A DNA stretch of 64,000 nucleotides from Nocardioides sp. CFH 31398 (GTDB taxonomy: Bacteria > Actinomycetota > Actinomycetes > Propionibacteriales > Nocardioidaceae), in contig NZ_JAKUHT010000001.1 in the NCBI RefSeq assembly GCF_022436705.1, positions 248,001 to 312,000 on the forward strand, read 5' to 3'. Of the stretch, positions 26,830 to 34,722 are shown in pieces. The position numbers and the translations under genes were made by a program. The notes under the pieces are model-generated. The model did no database searches. It was not told where the DNA came from and saw nothing but the letters and a program-made list of their open reading frames with translations. The stretch's first letter is position 1. Every line of letters starts with the position of its first letter.

Positions 26830-27692
26830 CCGCCGAGGGCCTGCTCGAGGGTGAGCGGGTCGCGGCCGAGCACGCGGGCCACGTCGTCGGTCACGGTCGC
26901 GACGGACCCGTCGGCGATCGCGGTGTAGGTGCTGACCCAGGCGTCGAGCTGCCAGTCCTCGGCGTCGGGGTATGCCGCCGCGCGGGAGGCGTACGCCTCG
27001 TCGAGCGTCTCCTCGACGTAGTGCAGGCCGCGGCCCACCACGACCGCGGCGCGCTCGAGGGCCTCCCCGAGCGTGGGCGCCTCCGGGCCGGTCAGGGTGT
27101 ACGTCGCGGCGTCGTGGGTGCTCGCGCCGCCGGCGACGTCCCGCAGCACCTGCGCGGCGACCGCGGCGCAGTCGCGGCGACCGACCAGGGCGACGCGGCC
27201 GCCGGGGGCGGGTCCCGCCGGGCCGCGGACCGCGCCCTCGCCGTCGGCGAACAGCGGCAGCACCTCGGTGTAGAAGTCGTCGCGCAGCAGCGTGAAGCCG
27301 CAGCCGGAGTCCCGCAGCGCGGCCTCGGTGTCGGCGTGGTCGCGGCCCAGGGTGAAGGTCGCGTCGGGCGCGGCGCCGCTGAACGAGGTGTAGACGACGT
27401 GACGCACGCCCGCCTCCGCGGCCGCCGCCACCGCCGAGCGGTGGTGGGCGCGGCGGTCGGCCGACTCCGACCCGGAGACCAGCAGCAGCACGTCGACGCC
27501 GGCGAACGCCGCCGCGCAGGCCGCCCCGTCGTCGTACGACGCCTCGGCGACCTCGAGGCCCGCCAGCGAGGCCGGGACGCGGGCGGCGGAGCGGACGACC
27601 AGGCGCGGGGAGAGGTCGGCGAGCGCCGCGGCGACGGCGCCGCCCAGCGCGCCGGTGGCGCCCGTGACGGCGACGCGGGAGGGCGCGGTCAC
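26826..27692 (-). CDS. NmrA-like NAD(P)-binding reductase
   Basis: 288-residue atypical short-chain dehydrogenase. Rossmann motif VAVTGATGALGGAV is at the N-terminus, then VDVLLLVSGSES, VRHVVYTSFSGAAPDATFTL, LLRDDFYTEVLP and a C-terminal helical domain. The usual catalytic Tyr-x3-Lys is absent, as in NmrA/HSCARG and azoreductase-like relatives, so it may be a redox sensor or a reductase of unknown substrate. It starts with GTG overlapping the menF stop (GTGA), hence coupled to isochorismate synthase. Confidence 0.82.
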   Translation of the reverse strand: MTAPSRVAVTGATGALGGAVAAALADLSPRLVVRSAARVPASLAGLEVAEASYDDGAACAAAFAGVDVLLLVSGSESADRRAHHRSAVAAAAEAGVRHVVYTSFSGAAPDATFTLGRDHADTEAALRDSGCGFTLLRDDFYTEVLPLFADGEGAVRGPAGPAPGGRVALVGRRDCAAVAAQVLRDVAGGASTHDAATYTLTGPEAPTLGEALERAAVVVGRGLHYVEETLDEAYASRAAAYPDAEDWQLDAWVSTYTAIADGSVATVTDDVARVLGRDPLTLEQALGG

Positions 27693-28969
27693 GAGGAGAG
27701 GGCGTCGCGGACGGGGACGAACTTGGCCTGCGCCTCGGCGAGCTCCGCCTCGGGGTCGGAGCCGGCGACGATGCCGCAGCCCGCGAACAGCCGGACGAGC
27801 GGCCCGGACACCTCGGCCGAGCGGAGCGCGAGGCCCCACTCGCCGTCGCCGGCGGCGTCGATCCAGCCGACGGGCCCCGCGTAGCGGCCGCGGTCCATCG
27901 ACTCGAGCTCCCCGATGACCCCGACGGCGGCGTCGGTGGGCGTGCCGCCGACCGCGGCGGACGGGTGGAGCGCCGCGGCGAGGCGCAGGGAGGAGACCTC
28001 GCGGGCGTCGTGGACGTTGCCGGCGACGTCGGTCGCGAGGTGCATGACGTTCGGCAGGTGCAGCACGAACGGCGACTCGGGCACGTTGACCGAGGAGCAG
28101 TGCGGCCGCAGCGCGTCGGCGACGGAGCGGACGGCGTACTCGTGCTCCTCGAGGTCCTTGCTGGAGCGCGCCAGGGCCGCCGCGAGGGCGAGGTCGTGCT
28201 CGTCGTCGCCGGTGCGGCGGATGGTGCCGGCGAGCACGCGGGAGGTGACCAGGCCGCGGTCGCGGCGCACGAGCATCTCGGGGGTGGCGCCGACCAACCC
28301 TTCGACGTGGAAGGTCCAGCACATGGGGTACGCCGTCGCCAGGCGGCGCAGCATCCAGCGGACGTCGACCGGCTCGGCCGCCGTGGCCAGCAGGTCGCGG
28401 GCGAGCACCACCTTGTCGACCTCGCCCGCCTCGATCCGGGCGACCGCCGACGCGACCGCGGACATCCACGCCTCGCCGTCCAGGGCGCCGTCGGAGAACG
28501 TCACCTCGGCGGGCGGCTGCGGCGCCTCGGTGACGCCGAGCCGGGGCGCGGCGATGCTGCTGCGGCCCACGGTGGTCAGCCAGGCGTCGTTCCCACGGCG
28601 GCCGACGAGGACCTCGGGCACGACCAGGACCGACGAGCCGGGGGAGTCGGCGAACGCGAAGCTGCCGAAGGCGACGGGGCCGGTGCCGGGCACGTGGACC
28701 TCGTCGCGCACGACCGCCGTCGCGACCAGGTCGGCCCACCAGGCGTCGGCGTCGTCGAAGCGACCGGGCCCGGAGGTGGCGATCTCGGCGGCGCTGCCCC
28801 AGCCGACCAGGCCCTCGCCGCGACGTACCCAGCTGAGGGGACCGTCGGCGGGCAGGAGGTCGAGGAGCGAGTCGGCGGCGTCGGGGTCGAGGCGGACGGT
28901 CCGGCACACGAGCGGGCCGGCCGCCGGACCGAGGCCGCCGTGGGGGCCTGCGCCCTGCGCGGTGGTCAC
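27689..28969 (-). CDS. menF: Isochorismate synthase
   Basis: 426-residue chorismate-utilising enzyme: C-terminal catalytic domain from about residue 170 with KVVLARDL, PMCWTFHVEGLVGATPEML, LAGTIRRTGDDEHD, SSKDLEEHEYAV, HPSAAVGGTP and FAGCGIVAGSDPEAE, which hold the catalytic acid/base and magnesium ligands. It converts chorismate to isochorismate for MenD. A siderophore role (EntC) is possible in principle, but the surrounding men genes favour menaquinone. The GTG start is supported by TACTCT six bases upstream. Confidence 0.92.
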   Translation of the reverse strand: MTTAQGAGPHGGLGPAAGPLVCRTVRLDPDAADSLLDLLPADGPLSWVRRGEGLVGWGSAAEIATSGPGRFDDADAWWADLVATAVVRDEVHVPGTGPVAFGSFAFADSPGSSVLVVPEVLVGRRGNDAWLTTVGRSSIAAPRLGVTEAPQPPAEVTFSDGALDGEAWMSAVASAVARIEAGEVDKVVLARDLLATAAEPVDVRWMLRRLATAYPMCWTFHVEGLVGATPEMLVRRDRGLVTSRVLAGTIRRTGDDEHDLALAAALARSSKDLEEHEYAVRSVADALRPHCSSVNVPESPFVLHLPNVMHLATDVAGNVHDAREVSSLRLAAALHPSAAVGGTPTDAAVGVIGELESMDRGRYAGPVGWIDAAGDGEWGLALRSAEVSGPLVRLFAGCGIVAGSDPEAELAEAQAKFVPVRDALSS

Positions 28970-28975
28970 CTCTCG

Positions 28976-28981
28976 AGAGTA
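28976..28981 (-). promoter_or_regulatory. Leaderless -10 element of menF
   Basis: TACTCT on the minus strand lies exactly six bases before the GTG at 28969, so the transcript should begin at or next to the start codon. Confidence 0.45.
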
Positions 28982-29042
28982 TCCGGCGCTCCAGGACGGG
29001 TACCGCGACCCCGGTCGAGGGGCGCTGGGTAGCCTCGCAGGC

Positions 29043-29666
29043 GTGAAGACGCCCCGTGACCGCACCGTCGCCGTGCTCGGCGCCGTCGCCGGCCTGCTCG
29101 CCCTCGGCCTCCTGGTCGTGTTCGCCGTCGTCCTGCCGAAGGTCTCCGCCGACCCGGCCTCCGAGGAGGGCTCCCTCGGCGAGATCGACCTCCCCGACAC
29201 GCTGACCGGCGGCTACACGGCGCTGGACACCGTCGAGTCCGAGCAGATCCCCGCCGAGCAGATCCAGGCGCTGGTCGCGAGCCAGGAGTACGCCGACGAC
29301 GTCCTCGCCGACCTGGTCGACGCCGGCGGCGCGAGCCGGCAGTACCTCAACTCCGAGGAGACCGCCGCCCCCACCATCCAGGTGTACGGCGCCGAGACCG
29401 GTCCCCTCATCCCCGAGCAGATCGTCGACCCCGAGGCGTTCGGCCTCCGCGAGGCCCCGTTCCAGGTCGTGGAGGGCGACGACGTCACCTGCATCGTCGA
29501 GCGCTCCGAGGTCGACCCGGCCACCCAGCAGCCGCTGCCCGAGCCCCGGGTCGTCTCGGTCACCTGCCAGCGCACCGGGCCCGGCCTCACCGTCCGCCTC
29601 ATCGCCGGCACCAACCTCGGCGAGTCCGCCGCCCTCGTGAACGAGGTCTGGGACCTCAACGCCTAG
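29043..29666 (+). CDS. Membrane-anchored protein of unknown function
   Basis: 207 residues: short basic N-terminus, one membrane helix (about 9-31, AVLGAVAGLLALGLLVVFAVVL), then an extracytoplasmic domain rich in Asp/Glu with two cysteines in VTCIVERSEV and VSVTCQRTGPG that could form a disulfide. No family recognised. TAGCCT lies seven bases before the GTG, suggesting a near-leaderless transcript. Its stop is followed at once by repeat array 3. Confidence 0.72.
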   Translation: MKTPRDRTVAVLGAVAGLLALGLLVVFAVVLPKVSADPASEEGSLGEIDLPDTLTGGYTALDTVESEQIPAEQIQALVASQEYADDVLADLVDAGGASRQYLNSEETAAPTIQVYGAETGPLIPEQIVDPEAFGLREAPFQVVEGDDVTCIVERSEVDPATQQPLPEPRVVSVTCQRTGPGLTVRLIAGTNLGESAALVNEVWDLNA

Positions 29667-29669
29667 GTC

Positions 29670-30311
29670 GCCGAGTCGGCCCGAACGCTCGCCCGGACGT
29701 CGCCGAGTCGGCCTGAACGCTCGCTCGGATGACGCCGAGTCGGCCCGAACGCTCGCCCGGATGACGCCGAGTCGGCCCGAACGCTCGCCCGGATGACGCC
29801 GAGTCTGCCCGAACGCTCGCGTGGGCCACGCCGAGTCGGCCCGAACGCTCGCGTGGGCCACGCCGAGTCGGCCCGAACGCTCGCGTGGGCCACGCCGAGT
29901 CGGCAGGGCTTCGGACGACGCGGCTCGACGAGCTAGCCACAGTGCTGGTCTGATGGAGCAACGTCGAACGACCCGACAGAACTGACTCGATGTCCTCGGA
30001 CGGCGCAGAAGCGGCCGTCCGAGCGTTCGTGGGGCGCGTGTTCGGGCCGACTCGGCGTTCTTGAGGCGTGCGTTGGGGCCGACTCGGCGCTGGTGAGGCG
30101 TCGTTGGGGCCGACTCGGCGTTCGTGGGGCGTGCGTTGGGGCCGACTCGGCGTTCGTGGGTCGCGTGTAAGGGCCGACTCGGCGTTCGTGGGTCGCGTGT
30201 AAGGGCCGACTCGGCGTTCGTGGGGCGTGCGTTGGGGCCGACTCGGCGTTCGTGGGGCGTGCGTTGGGGCCGACTCGGCGTTCGTGGAGCGTGCGTTGGG
30301 GCCGACTCCGC
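29670..30311. repeat. Mirror-image 32-bp repeat array 3 between convergent genes
   Basis: The gap 29667-30315 has no gene. Eight copies of the head GCCGAGTCGGC start at 29670, 29702, 29734, 29766, 29798, 29830, 29862 and 29894 (exactly 32 apart). After a unique spacer of about 140 bases, nine inverted copies (GCCGACTCGGC) start at 30046, 30078, 30109, 30141, 30173, 30205, 30237, 30269 and 30301 (32, once 31). The head is followed by CCGAACGCTCG on the left and its near match CCCAACGCACG (read on the minus strand) on the right. It separates the 29043 gene from the kinase gene, tail to tail. Function unknown. Confidence 0.92.
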
Positions 30312-30315
30312 GGTC

Positions 30316-31200
30316 TCAGCGGTCGCTGGTGATCTCCCGCAGGACGGCGCGGACCTCGACCAGGGTCGGTCGGGCGTCGGGGTCGAGGGCCACGCAGCGC
30401 CGCAGGACGTCGGCGAGCGGGGCGGGCAGGTCGGCGGGGACGTCGCGGGGGGCCGTCGGCATCGCACGGTCCAGCAGCGGTCGGCGGCGGCGTGACTCCC
30501 AGGTCGCCTCGTCGCCGAAGGGCAGGTCGCCGGTGAGGCACTCGAGGAGCGTGACCCCCAGGCCCCACACGTCGGTGGCGGGGGAGAGCCCGTGGCCCAC
30601 CGCCTGCTCCGGCGCGAGGTAGCCGCGGGTGCCGGAGCCGGGGCGCCCGTCGCCCGGGCGTCCGGCGAGGCCGAGGTCGATGACCTTGGCCTGCCCGGCC
30701 TGGACGACGACGTTCGCGGGCTTGAGGTCGAGGTGCAGCCAGTCGTGGCGGTGCAGCCACCCCAGCGCCGAGCAGAGCTGCAGGCCGAGCATCGCCGCGT
30801 CGGCGGGCGAGAGGGGTGCGTCCTCGACGACCGCGTCGAGGGCCGCGCCGCCGAGGGTCTCCATGACCATGCCGGGCAGCGGGTCGGTGAGGACCTCGTA
30901 GCCACGCACGAGGTGCGGGTGCCCGAGCTCGACGAGGATCCTCGCCTCCGCCAGCGTCGAGGCCACCAGCTCCTCGGCCTCGGACGGCGACGACCGGGCG
31001 AGCCGGTCCGCCCGCAGCACCTTGACCACGCAGCGGGCGTCGCGGGCGAGGTCCCAGGCGTCCCAGGTGACGCACCGCCGGCCGTGACCGAGCACGGCCA
31101 GGGCCTCGTAGCCCGCGGGCGGCAGGGCACCGGTCGCCCGTGCCGCCTCGAGCGGGTCGACGTCGGACGGGACGCGACGGCGGGAGGGCAGCCGGATCAC
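30316..31200 (-). CDS. Soluble Ser/Thr protein kinase
   Basis: 294-residue Hanks-type kinase without transmembrane or sensor domain. Lysine K60 (CVVKVL), helix C glutamate E85, catalytic loop HLDLKPANV (D158, K160, N163), metal-binding D175 in IDLGLAG (DLG instead of DFG), then GYLAPEQ and TDVWGLGVTLLECLTG. The HRD arginine is replaced by Leu and the Gly-loop (LGHGRRCVT) is degenerate, but all catalytic residues are present, so it is probably active. The GTG start overlaps the stop of the ABC exporter (GTGA), so kinase and exporter are co-translated and may be functionally linked. Confidence 0.9.
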   Translation of the reverse strand: MIRLPSRRRVPSDVDPLEAARATGALPPAGYEALAVLGHGRRCVTWDAWDLARDARCVVKVLRADRLARSSPSEAEELVASTLAEARILVELGHPHLVRGYEVLTDPLPGMVMETLGGAALDAVVEDAPLSPADAAMLGLQLCSALGWLHRHDWLHLDLKPANVVVQAGQAKVIDLGLAGRPGDGRPGSGTRGYLAPEQAVGHGLSPATDVWGLGVTLLECLTGDLPFGDEATWESRRRRPLLDRAMPTAPRDVPADLPAPLADVLRRCVALDPDARPTLVEVRAVLREITSDR

Positions 31201-33011
31201 GGGGCCACCTTCTCGAGCGCGACCGACGGCGTCGCGGCAGCACCCAGGTCGACCACCCGGTCGACGTACTCCAGCGCCACCGGGTCGTGGGTCAGCAGCA
31301 GCACGGTGCGCCCGCGCGCCCCGTCGAGGACGGCGTCCAGCAGGCGCCGCGACGACGCCGGGTCGAGGCCCGTCGTGGGCTCGTCGAGCACCAGCACCGG
31401 TCCGTCGTGGAGCAGCGCCCGCGCCAGGGACAGCCGCTGGCGCTGCCCGCCCGACAGGGTGCGGCCGCGCTGGCCGATCCGGGTGTCGTAGCCGTCGGGC
31501 AGCCGGGTCACGAAGCCGTGCGCGTCGGCGGCGTGCGCCGCGCGGACGACGTCCTCGCGTGACGCGTCGGGCCGGGCGAAGGCGATCGTCTCCGCGACGG
31601 TCGCGTCGGGCAGCAGGTTCTCCTGCAGCACGACCGTCACCGCCCGGCGCACCGACGAGGCGGTCGCGTCCGCGACGTCCTGGCCGTCGAGCAGGACGGC
31701 GCCGGCCTCGGGGGTGAGGTGGCGCGACAGCAGCCGCGCCACCGTCGACTTGCCCGACCCGCTGGGCCCGACCAGCGCGACCCGCTCGCCGGGTCGCAGG
31801 TGCAGGTCGAACCCGTCGAGCACCGGGCGCGGCGTCCGTGGGGCGGGCAGCGTCGGGTCCGGAGGGTACGTCGCGCGCACGCCGCGCAGCTCGACCTCGC
31901 CCCGCCTCACCACGACGTCGCGGGCGCCGGGCCGGTCGGAGGCCAGCGGCTCGTCCAGCAGCTCGACGACCCGCTCGACACCGGCGGTGGCGGAGTAGAG
32001 CGACGGCAGGAGGTCGGAGAGCTCGCGGATCGGCCGGTAGCACGACGACAGCAGCGTCAGGAACGCCAGCAGCCCGCCCAGGGTGAGCCGGTCCGTAGCG
32101 AGCGCCCACACGCCGAGGCCGACGACGAGGAGGATGCCGAGCAGCTCGGCCAGGTCGACCAGGGGCAGGAACAACGCGCGGATGCGGCTGCCCGCCAGCT
32201 CGGCGTGGGCGATGGCGCGGTTCTGCCGGTGGTACGACGCCACCGCCTGCTCCTCGCGCCCGTAGGTCTGCACGAGCGCGGCGTTCGCGAGGTTCTCCTC
32301 GGTCAGCGACGACAGCGAGCCGCCGCGACGCCGGCGCTCGCGGGAGATCTCGCGGGTGAGCGTGGCGAACCTCTTCGAGACCCACCAGAACAGCGGGACG
32401 ACGACGAACGAGGCGAGGGCGAGCTCCCACTGCAGCCACAGCAGCGCGCCGACGTAGAAGAGCAGGGTCGCGAGCGCGCCGAGACCGGCGGTCAGCTGGC
32501 CGACCATGAAGCGCTCGACCGAGCCGATGTCGGAGGTCAACCGCGCCATGGTGTCGCCCAGCCTGCGCCGGTCGAGGGCGTGCGAGGGCATGGCGAGGAC
32601 GTGCGCGAACGCGTCACGTCTCAGCCCCACGAGGAAGCGCTGGGAGACCCACGTCGACAGGTAGTCGTCGCACCCGTCCACGACGGCGCTCAGCAGGTTG
32701 AGGCCGACGTACGCCGCGGCGAGCCAGAGCAGCGGGCGCCAGTCGGCGGGCACGAGGACGTCGTCGACGAGCCGGGAGAAGAGCAGGATCTCGACGGTCG
32801 CGATCGCCGGTGCGGCGAGCAGGAGCAGCAGGCCGAGGGCCAGCCAGCCGCGCAGCGGGCGCAGCCGGGGCCAGAAGCGTCGGACGACCTCGACGATCGT
32901 CATGCCCCGGGCCTGCGCCACGAGGTGGTCGTCGCGGCCGTCGGGGCGCATGGACGCCGCGAGCCGCTGCGTCCACCGCTTCGTCGAGCCGGTGGCGGAA
33001 GTGCTGGTCAT
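31197..33011 (-). CDS. ABC exporter, fused membrane and ATPase domains
   Basis: 604 residues: about 36 polar N-terminal residues, a six-helix transmembrane domain (about 45-340), and a C-terminal ATPase with Walker A GPSGSGKST, Q-loop VVLQENLLP, signature LSGGQRQRL, Walker B LVLDEPTTGLDP and switch His in LLTHD. This is a half-transporter expected to dimerise, of the type exporting lipids, peptides or drugs. The substrate is unknown; the neighbouring triplicated basic peptides are a speculative candidate. ATG 33011 has AGGGGA five bases upstream. A strong hairpin separates it from the small genes. Confidence 0.9.
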   Translation of the reverse strand: MTSTSATGSTKRWTQRLAASMRPDGRDDHLVAQARGMTIVEVVRRFWPRLRPLRGWLALGLLLLLAAPAIATVEILLFSRLVDDVLVPADWRPLLWLAAAYVGLNLLSAVVDGCDDYLSTWVSQRFLVGLRRDAFAHVLAMPSHALDRRRLGDTMARLTSDIGSVERFMVGQLTAGLGALATLLFYVGALLWLQWELALASFVVVPLFWWVSKRFATLTREISRERRRRGGSLSSLTEENLANAALVQTYGREEQAVASYHRQNRAIAHAELAGSRIRALFLPLVDLAELLGILLVVGLGVWALATDRLTLGGLLAFLTLLSSCYRPIRELSDLLPSLYSATAGVERVVELLDEPLASDRPGARDVVVRRGEVELRGVRATYPPDPTLPAPRTPRPVLDGFDLHLRPGERVALVGPSGSGKSTVARLLSRHLTPEAGAVLLDGQDVADATASSVRRAVTVVLQENLLPDATVAETIAFARPDASREDVVRAAHAADAHGFVTRLPDGYDTRIGQRGRTLSGGQRQRLSLARALLHDGPVLVLDEPTTGLDPASSRRLLDAVLDGARGRTVLLLTHDPVALEYVDRVVDLGAAATPSVALEKVAP

Positions 33012-33031
33012 GGTGGTCCCCTGTACGACGG

Positions 33032-33070
33032 ACCGGGTGGGTGGCTCCCATCACGAGCCACCCACCCGGT
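33032..33070. terminator. Strong hairpin between the small-gene array and the ABC exporter
   Basis: A perfect 16-bp stem (33032-33047 with 33055-33070) and a 7-base loop lie just after the last small gene on the minus strand and just before the exporter gene. There is no U tract. It probably terminates or attenuates transcription from the small genes into the exporter. Confidence 0.7.
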
Positions 33071-33093
33071 GCCTGGTCCGACGGTGCGAGCCG

Positions 33094-33246
33094 TCAGCCG
33101 CGGCTGCGCGAGCGGCCGCTGCGCGAGCGGTTCTTGCGGCGACGGCGGCGCCGCTTCCGGCCGTCGTTGCTGTTGGACCGCGACCGCCGGGCCTCGGCGG
33201 ACATGCGCGCCGGCTGGAGCGCGGTGAAGATGCTGGAGCGTGCCAT
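33094..33246 (-). CDS. Arg/Ser-rich 50-residue protein, copy 3 in transcription order
   Basis: The product has an N-terminal mildly hydrophobic part (MARSSIFTALQPARMSAEAR) and a tail with an uninterrupted K-R6-K run and RS/SR dipeptides; 19 of 50 residues are basic and only two acidic. The protein is identical to the other two copies. AGGA-type ribosome site about seven bases upstream. No family recognised; nucleic-acid binding, an antimicrobial peptide or an exported peptide are all possible. The stop precedes the hairpin at 33032-33070. Confidence 0.75.
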   Translation of the reverse strand: MARSSIFTALQPARMSAEARRSRSNSNDGRKRRRRRRKNRSRSGRSRSRG

Positions 33247-33311
33247 GGGGAGTCCTCGTCCTTCTCGGTGTCGTGCGGAGCGTCAGTGCTGGGTGCGTGG
33301 AGCGGTGCTCG

Positions 33312-33464
33312 TCAGCCGCGGCTGCGCGAGCGGCCGCTGCGCGAGCGGTTCTTGCGGCGACGGCGGCGCCGCTTCCGGCCGTCGTTGCTGTTGGACCGCG
33401 ACCGCCGGGCCTCGGCGGACATGCGCGCCGGCTGGAGCGCGGTGAAGATGCTGGAGCGTGCCAT
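33312..33464 (-). CDS. Arg/Ser-rich 50-residue protein, copy 2
   Basis: Middle copy of the triplicated gene, with DNA identical to copy 3 over coding region and upstream spacer, including the ribosome site (GAGGA). Each copy carries its own spacer but no separate promoter is evident, so the three are probably one transcript started upstream of 33682. Function unknown; see copy 3 for the sequence features. Confidence 0.75.
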   Translation of the reverse strand: MARSSIFTALQPARMSAEARRSRSNSNDGRKRRRRRRKNRSRSGRSRSRG

Positions 33465-33529
33465 GGGGAGTCCTCGTCCTTCTCGGTGTCGTGCGGAGCG
33501 TCAGTGCTGGGTGCGTGGAGCGGTGCTCG

Positions 33530-33682
33530 TCAGCCGCGGCTGCGCGAGCGGCCGCTGCGCGAGCGGTTCTTGCGGCGACGGCGGCGCCGCTTCCGGCCGT
33601 CGTTGCTGTTGGACCGCGACCGCCGGGCCTCGGCGGACATGCGCGCCGGCTGGAGCGCGGTGAAGATGCTGGAGCGAGCCAT
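33530..33682 (-). CDS. Arg/Ser-rich 50-residue protein, copy 1 (first transcribed)
   Basis: Same protein as the other copies, with a single silent change in codon 2. Its upstream region differs from the inter-copy spacer: GAGG lies about nine bases before the ATG and the segment 33683-33823 up to menG must hold the promoter. It may therefore be the ancestral copy from which the other two arose. Divergent from menG. Confidence 0.75.
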   Translation of the reverse strand: MARSSIFTALQPARMSAEARRSRSNSNDGRKRRRRRRKNRSRSGRSRSRG

Positions 33683-33823
33683 GGTGGTGACCTCTTCCCT
33701 CTCGGTTCTCCCGGGACCTCCCCGGGCTGACGAGAAGAACTCTGCGGTCCGTGTGTGAGGTGCCTGTGAGACGCGGATGAGGGCTCTCTCATGCGGGTTC
33801 CGCCCGGGTGGGAAACTGGGCGC

Positions 33824-34513
33824 GTGCCCCGCGCCGAGCTCGACAAGCAGCCCGCCGACGTCCAGAAGATGTTCGACGCCGTGGCCCGTCGCTACGACGT
33901 GACCAACGACGTCCTCTCGCTCGGCCAGGACCGCCGCTGGCGCCGCGCCGTGACCGACGCGGTCGCGCCGCAGCCGGGTGAGCGGGTGCTCGACCTGGCC
34001 GCCGGCACGGGCACCTCGAGCGTCCCCTTCGCCGCCGCCGGGTCGTACGTCGTCCCGTGCGACTTCTCCCTCGGCATGCTCGCCGAGGGCAAGCGGGCCC
34101 GCCCGGGCCTGCCGTTCGCCGCCGGCGACGCCACCCGCCTGCCGTTCGCCGACGACACCTTCGACGCGGTGACCATCTCGTTCGGGCTGCGCAACGTCGT
34201 CGACCCCCACGCCGGCCTGGCCGAGATGCGCCGGGTCACGCGCCCCGGCGGTCGGCTGGTGGTCTGCGAGTTCAGCCACCCGACCTGGACGCCGTTCCGC
34301 ACCGTGTACATCGAGTACCTGATGCGCGCCCTGCCGCCCGTCGCCCGCACGGTGTCGTCCGCGCCGGACGCGTACGTCTACCTCGCGGAGTCCATCCGGG
34401 CGTGGCCGGACCAGGCGGAGCTCGCGGGCTGGCTCTCGGCCGCCGGGTGGAGCAACGTCGAGTGGCTCGACCTGTCGGGCGGCATCGTCGCCCTGCACCG
34501 GGCGACCGCCTGA
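33824..34513 (+). CDS. menG: Demethylmenaquinone methyltransferase
   Basis: 229-residue SAM-dependent methyltransferase of the UbiE/MenG family catalysing the last step of menaquinone synthesis. Signature features are [20 protein letters not shown] at the start, SAM motif [38 protein letters not shown] and LVVCEFSHP. The GTG at 33824 is preferred because homologues start near PRAELDKQP and GAAACT lies six bases upstream; an in-frame ATG at 33791 would add 11 residues. It precedes the nuo operon, so the quinone and its reductase are adjacent. Confidence 0.93.
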   Translation: MPRAELDKQPADVQKMFDAVARRYDVTNDVLSLGQDRRWRRAVTDAVAPQPGERVLDLAAGTGTSSVPFAAAGSYVVPCDFSLGMLAEGKRARPGLPFAAGDATRLPFADDTFDAVTISFGLRNVVDPHAGLAEMRRVTRPGGRLVVCEFSHPTWTPFRTVYIEYLMRALPPVARTVSSAPDAYVYLAESIRAWPDQAELAGWLSAAGWSNVEWLDLSGGIVALHRATA

Positions 34514-34550
34514 TTTAGACAAGGGCAACGTGCCCGAAATCACGCGTCAC

Positions 34551-34570
34551 GGGCGGGAATAAAGCCGCCC
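34551..34570 (+). terminator. Short hairpin after menG
   Basis: A 6-bp perfect stem GGGCGG/CCGCCC with an 8-base A-rich loop, 38 bases after the menG stop. A weak terminator candidate before the nuo promoter region. Confidence 0.35.
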
Positions 34571-34623
34571 TCCCCGGGTTCGCGGGTGCCTCACGGGCGG
34601 CGTAGGGTGTGCTCCGCACCACT

Positions 34624-34641
34624 TCGTGAAGGTGTTCACAA
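34624..34641 (+). promoter_or_regulatory. Rex operator upstream of nuoA
   Basis: TCGTGAAGGTGTTCACAA contains the perfect inverted repeat GTGAA-n4-TTCAC and differs from the Streptomyces Rex consensus (TTGTGAACNNNTTCACAA) at only two positions. It lies 81 bases before the nuoA ATG. A possible -10 TAGGGT at 34603-34608 would put the operator just after the transcription start. In Streptomyces the nuo operon is a known Rex target. Confidence 0.72.
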
Positions 34642-34722
34642 GGTCACGAGACCCCCGACCCCGCGGGAGACTCCGCGGCGGTCCGCAGGGTTACCGCACG
34701 TGGGTCCGAGGAGGGATCGAGG

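Larger units (their letters stand above)
33094..33682 (-). repeat. Tandem 218-bp triplication carrying the Arg/Ser-rich gene
   Basis: Start codons at 33246, 33464 and 33682 are exactly 218 bases apart. The 153-base coding parts are identical apart from one silent base at codon 2 of the first-transcribed copy (GCT versus GCA). The two 65-base spacers are also identical. The near-perfect identity, including silent sites and non-coding spacers, indicates recent duplication or ongoing gene conversion. Confidence 0.92.

Noticed and set aside
29670..30311. Protein-coding repeats in the array (open frames through the repeats)
   Set aside because: The 32-bp period is not a multiple of three, so frames cycle; open frames result from GC-rich sequence without ribosome sites or codon bias.
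26826..31130. A giant minus-strand reading frame of over 1400 codons
   Set aside because: It runs antisense or out of frame through menF, array 3 and the kinase; only its last 288 codons form a recognisable gene (NmrA-like).
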